A stretch of DNA of 64,000 bases from JBHYGK01 sp051859045. Its GTDB lineage: Bacteria > Pseudomonadota > Gammaproteobacteria > Xanthomonadales > Xanthomonadaceae. Each line of letters opens with the position of its first letter. The stretch's first letter is position 1. The notes under the pieces were generated by a model, which saw only the letters and a program-made list of their open reading frames with translations, was not told the DNA's origin and did not search any database. Shown piece by piece: positions 36,178 through 44,158 of the stretch. Location: NCBI GenBank assembly GCA_051859045.1, contig JBHYGK010000003.1:1-64000 (forward strand). Reading direction: 5' to 3'. Made by a program: the position numbers and the translations under genes.

Positions 36178-38529
36178 TCAGAACGTCGTGCCGAACGTGA
36201 ACTGCAGGCGCTCGGTCCGGTCGTTGCGGTCGGTGTTGAACGGGATCGCGTAGCTGATGACGATCGGGCCGATCGGCGCGCGCCACTGCAGCGCGACGCC
36301 CGCGGAGTAGCGGAACTCGCGCATCTCCCAGGTATCCCAGCTCTCGTAGACGTTGCCGAAGTCGACGAAGGCCGACAGGCGCGCCGCCGGGCTGTCGAAG
36401 ACGGTCGGGAACACGAACTCCAGCTGGCCGACGGTCTTCACCGCGCCGCCGATGGGCTGCAGGTTGGTCTCGACCAGCGGGCTGTTGATGTCGAGCGGGT
36501 CGGACGAGAAGAACACGCCGGCCTGCGGGCCGAGGGTGTTGTCGCGGTAGCCGCGGATGGAGCGCGTGCCGCCGGCGTAGAAGTTCTCGAAGAACGGCAG
36601 GCCGAGGTCGGCGTTGCTGCCGTAGGCGTCGCCGTAGCCGATCTCGGCGCCGGTGCGCAGCACGAGCCAGCGCGCGATCGGCCAGTAGCGCGAGAACTCG
36701 TACTCGAGCTTGTAGTACTCGGCTGTGGAGCCGGGCAGGGTGATCTCGGCGCCCAGGCGCTGGTAGGTGCCGCGGGTCGGGGCGAAGAAGTCGTTGCGCG
36801 AGTCGCGCGCCCAGGCCAGCTCGGTGCGCCAGGACTTGAAGGTGCGGTTGCCGATGGCGTCGATGTAGTCGATGGCCTCGGTCGGGGTGAAGCCCGAGAA
36901 GGTCAGGATCTCGTTGCTGTCGAGGCCGAAGGCCACCGACACCGAGTCGGTCTCGGTCAGCGGGATGCCGAGCACCACCTGGCCGGCCGCGCTGGTCGAC
37001 GAGTAGTTGGCGATGTTGAAGTCGCTCTGGTCGAACTCGCGGAAGAACAGGTTGTAGCCCAGCGAGACGCCGTCGTCGGTGAAGTAGGGGTCGACGTAGC
37101 TGAAGGCGTAGCTCGAGGAGTAGTCGTTGTCCTGGACGGTGACGCCGACGCGGCTGCCGCCGCCGAGGAAGTTGTTCTCCTGCAGCTGCACCGAGGTGAT
37201 CAGGCCGGAGAGCTGCGAGTAGCCGAGGCCGAACTGGAACTGGCCGGAGTTGGTCTCCTTGACGTCGTAGACCACGTCGACCAGGTCGTCGCTGCCCGGC
37301 ACGGCCGGCGTGGTGACCTCGACGGTCTCGAAGAAGCCCAGGCGCTGCAGGCGGATCTTGGAGCGGTCGACCGCGGCCTGCGAGAACCAGGCGCCCTCGA
37401 ACTGGCGCATCTCGCGGCGCAGGACCTCGTCGGCGGTGCGGGTGTTGCCGGTGAAGCTGACCCGGCGGACCTGCACGCGCGGGCCCGGCTCGACGAAGAA
37501 GTTGATCGCGACGGTGCGGTTCTCGCGGTCGAGCTCCGGCACCGGGGTGACCTCGGCGAACGCGTAGCCGATGTTGCCCAGCACGGCGGTCATGGCATCG
37601 GAGGTGAACTCGAGCATGCGCCGCGAGAACACCTGGCCCTCGCGGACCATCACCAGCTTCTCGGCTTCCTCGAGCGGGATGATGGTGTCGCCGGTGACGC
37701 GGATCTCGCCGAGGGTGTAGACCTCGCCCTCGTTGACGTTGGCGCTGATGTACATCTCGCGGCGGTCGGGGCTGATCGAGACCTGGCTGGAGTCGACGGT
37801 GAAGTCGACGTAGCCGCGGTCGAGGTAGAAGCTCGAGAGCTTCTCGAGGTCGCCGGAGAGCTTCTCGCGCGAGTACTGGTCGTCGCGGCGGTACCAGCTC
37901 AGCCAGTTGCTCTCGCGCGACTCCCACGCCTCGAGGATCTCCTCGTCGGTGAAGGTCTCGTTGCCGGTCAGGTTGACGTGGCGGATGCGCGCGGCCTTGC
38001 CCTCGACGATGTTGAGGGTGACGTCGACGCGGTTGCGGTCGAGCTCGGTGACCTGCGGGGTGATGGTGACGTTGTACTTGCCGCGGTTGTTGTACTGCCG
38101 CGTGAGCTCCTGGGTGACCCGGTCCAGGCTCAGGCGCGAGAAGGTCTCGCCCTCGGCGAGGCCGATGCCGGCGAGGCCGCGGGTGAGCTCCTCGGTCTTG
38201 ATGTCCTTGTTGCCGACCAGCACGACCTGGTTGATCGCCGGGCGCTCGACCACGCGCACCACCAGGATGTCGCCCTGGCGCTCGAGGCTGACGTCGTTGA
38301 AGAAGCCGGTCCGGAACAGCGCGCGGATCGCCTCGCCGGCCGAGGCCTGGTCGACGGTGTCGCCGCGCTCGACCGGGAGGTAGGTGAAGACCGTGCCGGA
38401 GGAGATGCGCTGCAGGCCATCCACGCGGATGTCGGCGGCGCGGAAGGCCTGGAAGTTCTGGGCGGCTGCCGGGGTGGCCAGGGCGGAGGCCAGGGCAAGG
38501 GCCAGCAGGCGGCGGGCGGTTCGCGTCAT
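36178..38529 (-). CDS. bamA: Outer membrane protein assembly factor BamA
   Basis: Central Omp85 barrel that folds and inserts outer-membrane proteins. The 783 residues comprise a signal peptide (about 1-23, ending AAAQ), five POTRA domains (FRAADIRVDGLQRISSGTVFTYLPV opens the first), and a 16-strand barrel with the lid-lock motif GGTRSIRGYRDNTLGP and C-terminal FTFGTTF. The motif reads IRGY instead of VRGF, a conservative change. It lies between rseP and lpxD. Confidence 0.97.
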   Translation of the reverse strand: MTRTARRLLALALASALATPAAAQNFQAFRAADIRVDGLQRISSGTVFTYLPVERGDTVDQASAGEAIRALFRTGFFNDVSLERQGDILVVRVVERPAINQVVLVGNKDIKTEELTRGLAGIGLAEGETFSRLSLDRVTQELTRQYNNRGKYNVTITPQVTELDRNRVDVTLNIVEGKAARIRHVNLTGNETFTDEEILEAWESRESNWLSWYRRDDQYSREKLSGDLEKLSSFYLDRGYVDFTVDSSQVSISPDRREMYISANVNEGEVYTLGEIRVTGDTIIPLEEAEKLVMVREGQVFSRRMLEFTSDAMTAVLGNIGYAFAEVTPVPELDRENRTVAINFFVEPGPRVQVRRVSFTGNTRTADEVLRREMRQFEGAWFSQAAVDRSKIRLQRLGFFETVEVTTPAVPGSDDLVDVVYDVKETNSGQFQFGLGYSQLSGLITSVQLQENNFLGGGSRVGVTVQDNDYSSSYAFSYVDPYFTDDGVSLGYNLFFREFDQSDFNIANYSSTSAAGQVVLGIPLTETDSVSVAFGLDSNEILTFSGFTPTEAIDYIDAIGNRTFKSWRTELAWARDSRNDFFAPTRGTYQRLGAEITLPGSTAEYYKLEYEFSRYWPIARWLVLRTGAEIGYGDAYGSNADLGLPFFENFYAGGTRSIRGYRDNTLGPQAGVFFSSDPLDINSPLVETNLQPIGGAVKTVGQLEFVFPTVFDSPAARLSAFVDFGNVYESWDTWEMREFRYSAGVALQWRAPIGPIVISYAIPFNTDRNDRTERLQFTFGTTF

Positions 38530-38587
38530 GTCACGTCCGGAGCAGGTCGGCCGGGCTTGCGCGCGGCCAGGGGGCGGGTGTGGGGGA

Positions 38588-39955
38588 TCACAGGGGGAAG
38601 CGGAAGTCGTTGAAGAAGGCCAGGCCCATGAGGCCGACCAGCGCGACGAGCCCCAGCTTCTGGCCCGCGAGCACGACCCGCTCGCTGACCGGGCTGCCCT
38701 TGATGAGTTCGATAAGGTAATACAGCAGGTGACCCCCGTCCAAGACGGGGATCGGCAGCAGGTTCATCACGCCGAGGCTCAGCGACAGGAAGGCGAGGAA
38801 GCTGAGGAACATCGCCAGCCCCAGGTCGGCCGAGATGCCGGCGTAGCGGGCGATGGTGACCGGCCCGGAGATGTTCTCCAGCGAAGCCCGGCCGGTGAGC
38901 ATCCGGCCCAGCAGCCCGACCAGGTCGGAGGTCATCCGCGCCATCTCCGAGGCGGCCACCGGGACGGCCTGCAGCGGCCCGAAGCGGCGGACGCTGTCGT
39001 AGGGCACCTCGGCGGCGCTGGCGCCCACGCCCAGGATCCAGCGGGGGGCGCCCTCGTCGCGGGCCTCCAGGCGGGGCTGGATGTCCAGCAGCAGGCGCTC
39101 CCCGGCGCGCTCGACCTCGATGGCCAGCGGGCGGTCGGCGGCGGCGCCGGCCGCCACGGCGGGGCCGATGGCGTCCCAGGCCGCGATGGCGCGGCCGTCC
39201 ACGGCCACGATCCGGTCGCCCGGGTCGAGCAGGCCATCGGCCGGGCTGCCGGCGATGACCTGGCCGACCACCGGCGGCAGCTCGCGCTGCAGCACCGGCA
39301 GGCCGATCCCGGCCAGGGCCTGGCGCTCGCCGTGGGCGTCGACCACGCCGGCGAGGTCGAGCCGGCGCGTGCGGGTGATCCCGTCGGCGCGCTCGACCTC
39401 GACCTCCAGCACGTCGCGGTCGATCGCGCCGAGCATCAGGCGCATCGAGGCGTCGGTCCAGGTGGCCACGGGCTCGCCGTCGATCGCCAGCAGGCGGTCG
39501 CCGCGCTCGAAGCCCGCCTCCGCGGCGACGCCGGTGGGCGTGCCGACCAGCGGCTGGAAGTCGGGGCGGCCGACCACGAACATCGCCCACAGCAGCACCA
39601 GGCACAGCGCCAGGTTCATCGCCGGGCCGGCGGCGGTGATCGCCATGCGCTGCAGCACCGGCTTGGACTCGAAGTGGTCGGGGTCGGCCTCGGCGGGCAG
39701 CGGCTCGCCGGCGGCGTCGACCAGGGGCGGGGCCCAGGCCACGTAGCCGCCCAGCGGCAGGGCCGAGATCGCCCACTGCACGCCGTCGCGGTCGTGCCGG
39801 CTGGCCAGGATCGGGCCCATGCCCACCGAGAAGCGCTTGATGCGAACGCCATAGCGCTTCGCCACCCAGTAGTGGCCGAACTCGTGCAGGGTCACCAGCA
39901 GGCCGAGGCCCACGACGAACCACAGGGCCGACCACAGGATGGAGGAGACGATCAT
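38588..39955 (-). CDS. rseP: RIP metalloprotease RseP
   Basis: Site-2 intramembrane protease that cleaves anti-sigma-E factor RseA and leftover signal peptides. The 455 residues have zinc ligands in LHEFGH (residues 23-28) within the first helix, two PDZ domains (about 130-215 and 220-300), and the third ligand motif LPIPVLDGGHLL near 400. Four membrane helices match the family. Its ATG overlaps the dxr stop (ATGA). RseA itself is not in the window. Confidence 0.97.
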   Translation of the reverse strand: MIVSSILWSALWFVVGLGLLVTLHEFGHYWVAKRYGVRIKRFSVGMGPILASRHDRDGVQWAISALPLGGYVAWAPPLVDAAGEPLPAEADPDHFESKPVLQRMAITAAGPAMNLALCLVLLWAMFVVGRPDFQPLVGTPTGVAAEAGFERGDRLLAIDGEPVATWTDASMRLMLGAIDRDVLEVEVERADGITRTRRLDLAGVVDAHGERQALAGIGLPVLQRELPPVVGQVIAGSPADGLLDPGDRIVAVDGRAIAAWDAIGPAVAAGAAADRPLAIEVERAGERLLLDIQPRLEARDEGAPRWILGVGASAAEVPYDSVRRFGPLQAVPVAASEMARMTSDLVGLLGRMLTGRASLENISGPVTIARYAGISADLGLAMFLSFLAFLSLSLGVMNLLPIPVLDGGHLLYYLIELIKGSPVSERVVLAGQKLGLVALVGLMGLAFFNDFRFPL

Positions 39956-41133
39956 GCGCGCAGGGTACTCCGGCCGAGCTGCGCGGTGGCGACCGACCTC
40001 GCCTCGGCGTCCGCGGCCAGCACGGCCTCGAGCGAGGCGGCGGGGGCGGCGGGCAGGGCGGCGAGGGTCGATGCGACCAGCGCGGGGATCGCTAGGAAGC
40101 CGATCCGCCCCTGAAGAAAGGCTGAAACGGCGATCTCGTTGGCCGCGTTCAGGATCGCCGGGGCGGTGCCGCCGGCCTCGAGCGCGGCGAAGGCCAGCGC
40201 CAGCGCCGGGAAGGTGGCCAGGTCGGGGGCCTCGAAGTCGAGCCGGCCGATCGCGGCCAGGTCGAGCGGGGCCACGCCGGCGTCCACCCGCTCCGGCCAG
40301 GCCAGGCCGTAGGCGATCGCGGTGCGCATGTCGGGGTTGCCCAGCTGGGCCAGCACCGAGCCGTCGACGTAGTCCACCAGCGAGTGGACGATGCTCTGCG
40401 GGTGCACTACCACCTCGATCGAGGCCGGCGCGGCGGCGAACAGCCAGCGCGCCTCGATCACCTCGAGGCCCTTGTTCATCAGCGTGGCCGAATCGACCGA
40501 GATCTTGCGGCCCATCGACCAGTTGGGGTGGCGGCAGGCCTCGTCGGGGGTGACCGCCGCCAGCGCGGCCCGGCTGCGCCCGCGGAACGGGCCGCCCGAG
40601 GCGGTGAGCAGCAGCCGGCGCACGCCGGCGCGGCCGCCGCCGGGCGGCAGGCACTGGAAGATGGCGTTGTGCTCGCTGTCCACCGGCAGCACGGTGGCGC
40701 CGCCCTCGGCGACGGCTCGGACGAGCAGTTCGCCGGCCAGCACCACCGATTCCTTGTTGGCCAGCAGCAGGCGCTTGCCCGCGCGCGCCGCGGCCAGGGT
40801 GGAGGGCATGCCGGCCGCGCCGACGATGGCGGCGACGACGGTGTCGCAGGCCGGGCCGGCGGCCAGGGCGGCGATCGCCTCGGCGCCTGCATGGGCGCTG
40901 ACCGCGTCGGCCAGCCCGCGCGCGGCGAGGCCGTCGCGCAGGGCGGGGTAGTGGGCCGGATCGGCGATCGCCGCGTGCTCGGGGCGGAAGCGCTCGCACA
41001 GCGCGAGCAGGGCGTCGACCGAGGCGTTGGCGGCCAGCACGGTGGCCCGGAAGCGCTCCGGGTGGCGCGCGATCACGTCCAGCGTCGAGGCGCCGATCGA
41101 GCCCGTCGCGCCGAGGACGGCGACCCGTTTCAC
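39952..41133 (-). CDS. dxr: 1-deoxy-D-xylulose-5-phosphate reductoisomerase
   Basis: Converts DXP to MEP with NADPH, the first committed step of non-mevalonate isoprenoid synthesis, which feeds IspA and UppS. The 393 residues start VKRVAVLGATGSIGASTLDVI (NADPH site) and have LLLANKESVVLAGEL, PVDSEHNAIFQCL, and NWSMGRKISVDSATLMNKGLEVIEA with the metal and DXP ligands. The GTG start overlaps the cdsA stop as GTGA. Intact and of normal length. Confidence 0.97.
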   Translation of the reverse strand: MKRVAVLGATGSIGASTLDVIARHPERFRATVLAANASVDALLALCERFRPEHAAIADPAHYPALRDGLAARGLADAVSAHAGAEAIAALAAGPACDTVVAAIVGAAGMPSTLAAARAGKRLLLANKESVVLAGELLVRAVAEGGATVLPVDSEHNAIFQCLPPGGGRAGVRRLLLTASGGPFRGRSRAALAAVTPDEACRHPNWSMGRKISVDSATLMNKGLEVIEARWLFAAAPASIEVVVHPQSIVHSLVDYVDGSVLAQLGNPDMRTAIAYGLAWPERVDAGVAPLDLAAIGRLDFEAPDLATFPALALAFAALEAGGTAPAILNAANEIAVSAFLQGRIGFLAIPALVASTLAALPAAPAASLEAVLAADAEARSVATAQLGRSTLRA

Positions 41134-41957
41134 AGCCCGAAGACTTCCTTGAGCAGCCAGAACACCGGCAGGCCGGCGAGGACGCTGTCGATGCGGTCCA
41201 TCACGCCGCCATGGCCGGGGAAGACCGCGCCGGAGTCCTTGCAGCCGGAGTGGCGCTTGATCAGGCTCTCGAACAGGTCGCCGGCGATGGAGTACGCGCA
41301 GGCCACGCCCACCGCCAGCATCAGCAGCGGCAGCTGGGCCCAGCCCAGGTCGAGGAAGGGGAAGGCCACGAGGCCGATCAGCATCGCCGCGGCGATGCCG
41401 CCCAGCGCGCCCTCGCGGGTCTTGCCGGGGGAGATGCGCGGGGCGAGCTTGGTGCGGCCCCAGCGGGTGCCGGCGACGTAGGCGCCGGAGTCGGCCGCCC
41501 AGATCAGCGCGAAGCCCAGCAGCGCCCAGCGCGGGCCGAGCTCGCCGTCCATGTGCAGCAGGGCCAGCGCGGCCCAGGCCGGCAGGATCGACAGCGCGCC
41601 GGCCAGCAGCTTCAGCGTGCGGTTTCGGCCGGTGTCGCGGGCGGCGAAGTCGAAGCGCCACATCCACCACAGCGCCACCTGCCACCACGCCACGCCGACG
41701 AGCGCCACCAGCTGCAGCGGCGCCGGGGTCGGGGAGTGCCCCCACCAGGCCAGGGCGGCCATCGCCAGCGCGAAGGTGGCCAGCAGCAGGCCGCGGGTGA
41801 GCCGGCCGCGGACGCCGCTCATGCGCGCCCACTCCCAGGTGCCGGCCAGGAACAGCAGGGCCGCGGCGGCCAGCAGCCAGGGCGAGGGCAGCAGCAGCAC
41901 CGCGAGGATCGCGACGGGCGCGAGCAGCAGGGCGGTGAGGACGCGGGTTCGGTTCAT
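41130..41957 (-). CDS. cdsA: Phosphatidate cytidylyltransferase
   Basis: Integral membrane enzyme making CDP-diacylglycerol, precursor of all phospholipids. The 275 residues have about seven helices and the C-terminal signature SPGKTREGALGG...GDLFESLIKRHSGCKDSGAVFPGHGGVMDRIDS. The ATG at 41957 overlaps the uppS stop (ATGA); upstream in-frame codons would run into uppS. Confidence 0.97.
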   Translation of the reverse strand: MNRTRVLTALLLAPVAILAVLLLPSPWLLAAAALLFLAGTWEWARMSGVRGRLTRGLLLATFALAMAALAWWGHSPTPAPLQLVALVGVAWWQVALWWMWRFDFAARDTGRNRTLKLLAGALSILPAWAALALLHMDGELGPRWALLGFALIWAADSGAYVAGTRWGRTKLAPRISPGKTREGALGGIAAAMLIGLVAFPFLDLGWAQLPLLMLAVGVACAYSIAGDLFESLIKRHSGCKDSGAVFPGHGGVMDRIDSVLAGLPVFWLLKEVFGL

Positions 41958-42715
41958 GCGGGATCCGTGCTGGCCCGGACTTGGGCGCTGGTCAGGCCGA
42001 AGCGGCGTTCGCGCTTGGCGTAGTCGTCGAAGGCCTGGGCCAGGACGCGGTCGTCGACGTCCGGCCACAGCACGTCGGTGAACCACAGTTCGGTGTAGGC
42101 GAGCTGCCAGAGCAGGAAGTTGGAGATGCGCTGGTCGCCGCCGGTGCGGATGAAGAGGTCGGGCGCGGGCAGGTCGGCGAGCGCCATCCGCGCCCCGAGG
42201 CTGGCCTCGGTGATGTCGGAAGGCTGCAGGCGGCCCGCGGCCACGTCCTCGGCCAGCGCCCGGGCGGCGGCGGCGATGTCGCCGCGCCCGCCGTAGCTGG
42301 CGGCGATGTTGAGGTGCAGTCGGGCGTTGCCGGCGGTGCGCGCCTCGGCGGCGTGCATGCGCGCGCGCAGCGGCTCGGCGAACGCCGCGCGCTCGCCGAT
42401 GAAGCGCAGGCGCACGCCGCGGCGGTCGAGCTCGTCGACCTCGCGGTCGAGCGCGCGCAGGAACAGCTGCATCAGCGCGCCCACCTCGTCCTCGGGCCGG
42501 CCCCAGTTCTCGGAGGAGAACGCGAACAGCGTGAGGACCTCGATGCCCTCGCGCAGGCAGGCGTCGATGCAGGTGTTGACCGCGCGCGCGCCGGCGCGGT
42601 GGCCGATGGTGCGCGGCCGCCGGCGCTGCTGCGCCCAGCGCCCGTTGCCGTCCATGATGACGGCGACGTGGCGGGGCCGCGCGCGCGGCGCGGGGACGGG
42701 CGGGGTGGCGTCCAT
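41954..42715 (-). CDS. uppS: Undecaprenyl diphosphate synthase
   Basis: cis-prenyltransferase adding eight IPP to FPP to give the C55 lipid carrier of wall and O-antigen synthesis. The 253 residues have HVAVIMDGNGRWAQQRRRPRTIGHRAGARAV (catalytic Asp22), TLFAFSSENWGRP, and LFIRTGGDQRISNFLLWQLAYTELWF. An ATG six codons upstream (42733) is an alternative start; neither has a strong ribosome-binding site. It follows frr by 23 bases. Confidence 0.97.
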   Translation of the reverse strand: MDATPPVPAPRARPRHVAVIMDGNGRWAQQRRRPRTIGHRAGARAVNTCIDACLREGIEVLTLFAFSSENWGRPEDEVGALMQLFLRALDREVDELDRRGVRLRFIGERAAFAEPLRARMHAAEARTAGNARLHLNIAASYGGRGDIAAAARALAEDVAAGRLQPSDITEASLGARMALADLPAPDLFIRTGGDQRISNFLLWQLAYTELWFTDVLWPDVDDRVLAQAFDDYAKRERRFGLTSAQVRASTDPA

Positions 42716-42738
42716 GACGGACCGGCCGGACATGCCGG

Positions 42739-43296
42739 TCAGATCGCCATCAGCTCCTGTTCCTTCGCGCGGGCCACCTCGTCGGTGTCCTTGACGAACT
42801 TGTCGGTGAGCTTCTGGATGTCGTCCTCGGCGCGATGCACCTCGTCCTCGGTCGCGGACTTGTCCTTCAGCAGCTCCTTGACCTGCTGGATGGCGTCGCG
42901 GCGGACGTTCCGGATCGCGATCTTGGCGTCCTCGGCGCTCGAGGCCACGACCTTGCTGAGCTCCTTGCGGCGCTCCTCGGTCAGCGGGGGCAGGTTGATG
43001 CGGATCGAGGTGCCGGCGGTGTTGGGGTTCAGGCCCAGGTCGGAGGCGATGATCGCCTTCTCGACCGCTGCGACCATGTTCTTCTCCCACGGCGTGATGA
43101 CCAGCGAGCGCGCGTCCTGCACGGCGATCGAGGCGACCTGGGTGATCGGCATCTCGGAGCCGTAGTAGTTGACCTTCAGGTGGTCGACCAGCGCGGTGCT
43201 GGCGCGGCCGGTGCGCAGCTTGGTCAGGTCGTGGCGGAAGGCGTCCACGCACTTGGTCATGCGGGTCTGGGCGTCGGTCTTGATGGCGTTGATCAT
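42739..43296 (-). CDS. frr: Ribosome recycling factor
   Basis: With EF-G splits the post-termination ribosome. The 185 residues are the standard length, with LRTGRASTALVDHLKVNYYGSEMPITQVA, ITPWEKNMVAAVEKAIIASDLGLNPNTAG, INLPPLTEERRKEL and VRNVRRDA-type helices. GAGAGG lies about 6 bases before the ATG. Its own promoter, with a perfect TATAAT, lies in the pyrH-frr gap. Confidence 0.98.
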   Translation of the reverse strand: MINAIKTDAQTRMTKCVDAFRHDLTKLRTGRASTALVDHLKVNYYGSEMPITQVASIAVQDARSLVITPWEKNMVAAVEKAIIASDLGLNPNTAGTSIRINLPPLTEERRKELSKVVASSAEDAKIAIRNVRRDAIQQVKELLKDKSATEDEVHRAEDDIQKLTDKFVKDTDEVARAKEQELMAI

Positions 43297-43332
43297 GGGA
43301 GCCTCTCGGGCAGGGCCTGCAGCAGGCCGGTG

Positions 43333-43338
43333 ATTATA
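43333..43338 (-). promoter_or_regulatory. frr promoter (perfect -10)
   Basis: Minus-strand TATAAT in CCCTATAATCACC, 36 bases before the frr ATG. The -35 position is GC only. It allows the frr-uppS-cdsA-dxr-rseP-bamA run to be transcribed separately from pyrH. Confidence 0.65.
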
Positions 43339-43342
43339 GGGC

Positions 43343-43361
43343 GGGCGCCGCGGCGGCGCCC
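43343..43361 (-). terminator. GC hairpin after pyrH
   Basis: GGGCGCCG / CGGCGCCC with a 3-base loop lies 14 bases past the pyrH stop and just upstream of the frr -10 box. Without a T-run it may act as an attenuator rather than a full terminator. Confidence 0.4.
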
Positions 43362-43374
43362 GGGGGCCGCCGGG

Positions 43375-44100
43375 TCAGCCCTTGCCGTGGACCAGGGTGC
43401 CGATCTGCGCGCCGCCGAGGATGCGCATCAGGTCGCCGGGGCGGGTCATGTCGTAGATGCGCAGCGGCATGTCGTAGTCGCGGCACAGCGCGATGGCGGC
43501 GGTGTCCATGACCTGCAGGTTGCGCGAGATCACCTCGTCGTAGCTCAGGTGCTCGTAGCGCACCGCGTCGGCGTGCTTGTTGGGGTCGCAGTCGTAGACG
43601 CCGTCGACCTTGGTGGCCTTCAGCAGCAGGTCGCAGCCCAGCTCCACCGCGCGCAGGGCGGCGGCGGAGTCGGTGGTGAAGAACGGGTTGCCGGTGCCGG
43701 CGGCGAAGATCGCGATCCGGCCCTTCTCGAGGTGGCGGATGGCGCGGCGGCGGATGAAGTCCTCGCAGACCTCGTTGATCTTCAGCGCGCTCATCACCCG
43801 GGCGTAGGCGCCGAGCTTCTCGAGCGCGTCCTGCATGGCCAGCGCGTTCATCACCGTGGCCAGCATGCCCATGTGGTCGCCGGTGACCCGGTCCATGCCC
43901 GCGGCCTGCAGGCCGGCGCCGCGGAAGATGTTGCCGCCGCCGATCACCAGGCCGATCTGCACGCCGGCCTTGGACACCTCGATGACCTCGCGGGCGATGC
44001 GCTGGATGACCTCGGGGTCGATGCCGTAGTCCAGGCGGCCCATCAGGGCTTCGCCGGAGAGCTTGAGCAGGATGCGGCGGTACTTCAGCGGGGCGCTCAT
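43375..44100 (-). CDS. pyrH: UMP kinase
   Basis: Phosphorylates UMP to UDP; hexameric, allosterically controlled by GTP and UTP in Proteobacteria. The 241 residues have ILLKLSGEALMG, GLVIGGGNIFRG, GTGNPFFTTDSAAALRA and KVDGVYDCDPNK. The ATG at 44100 has GGAGAAG upstream. Between it and tsf lies an HDOD-GGDEF gene that is absent from the E. coli tsf-pyrH junction. Confidence 0.98.
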   Translation of the reverse strand: MSAPLKYRRILLKLSGEALMGRLDYGIDPEVIQRIAREVIEVSKAGVQIGLVIGGGNIFRGAGLQAAGMDRVTGDHMGMLATVMNALAMQDALEKLGAYARVMSALKINEVCEDFIRRRAIRHLEKGRIAIFAAGTGNPFFTTDSAAALRAVELGCDLLLKATKVDGVYDCDPNKHADAVRYEHLSYDEVISRNLQVMDTAAIALCRDYDMPLRIYDMTRPGDLMRILGGAQIGTLVHGKG

Positions 44101-44132
44101 GGTCTTCTCCGTGGGGACTGGCAAACCGGCGC

Positions 44133-44138
44133 ATTGTA
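44133..44138 (-). promoter_or_regulatory. pyrH -10 box
   Basis: Minus-strand TACAAT in GGCTACAATGCGCC, 32 bases before the pyrH ATG; no clear -35. It separates pyrH from the upstream HDOD-GGDEF gene. Confidence 0.55.
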
Positions 44139-44158
44139 GCCGCCCGGGCCCCTCCCGG

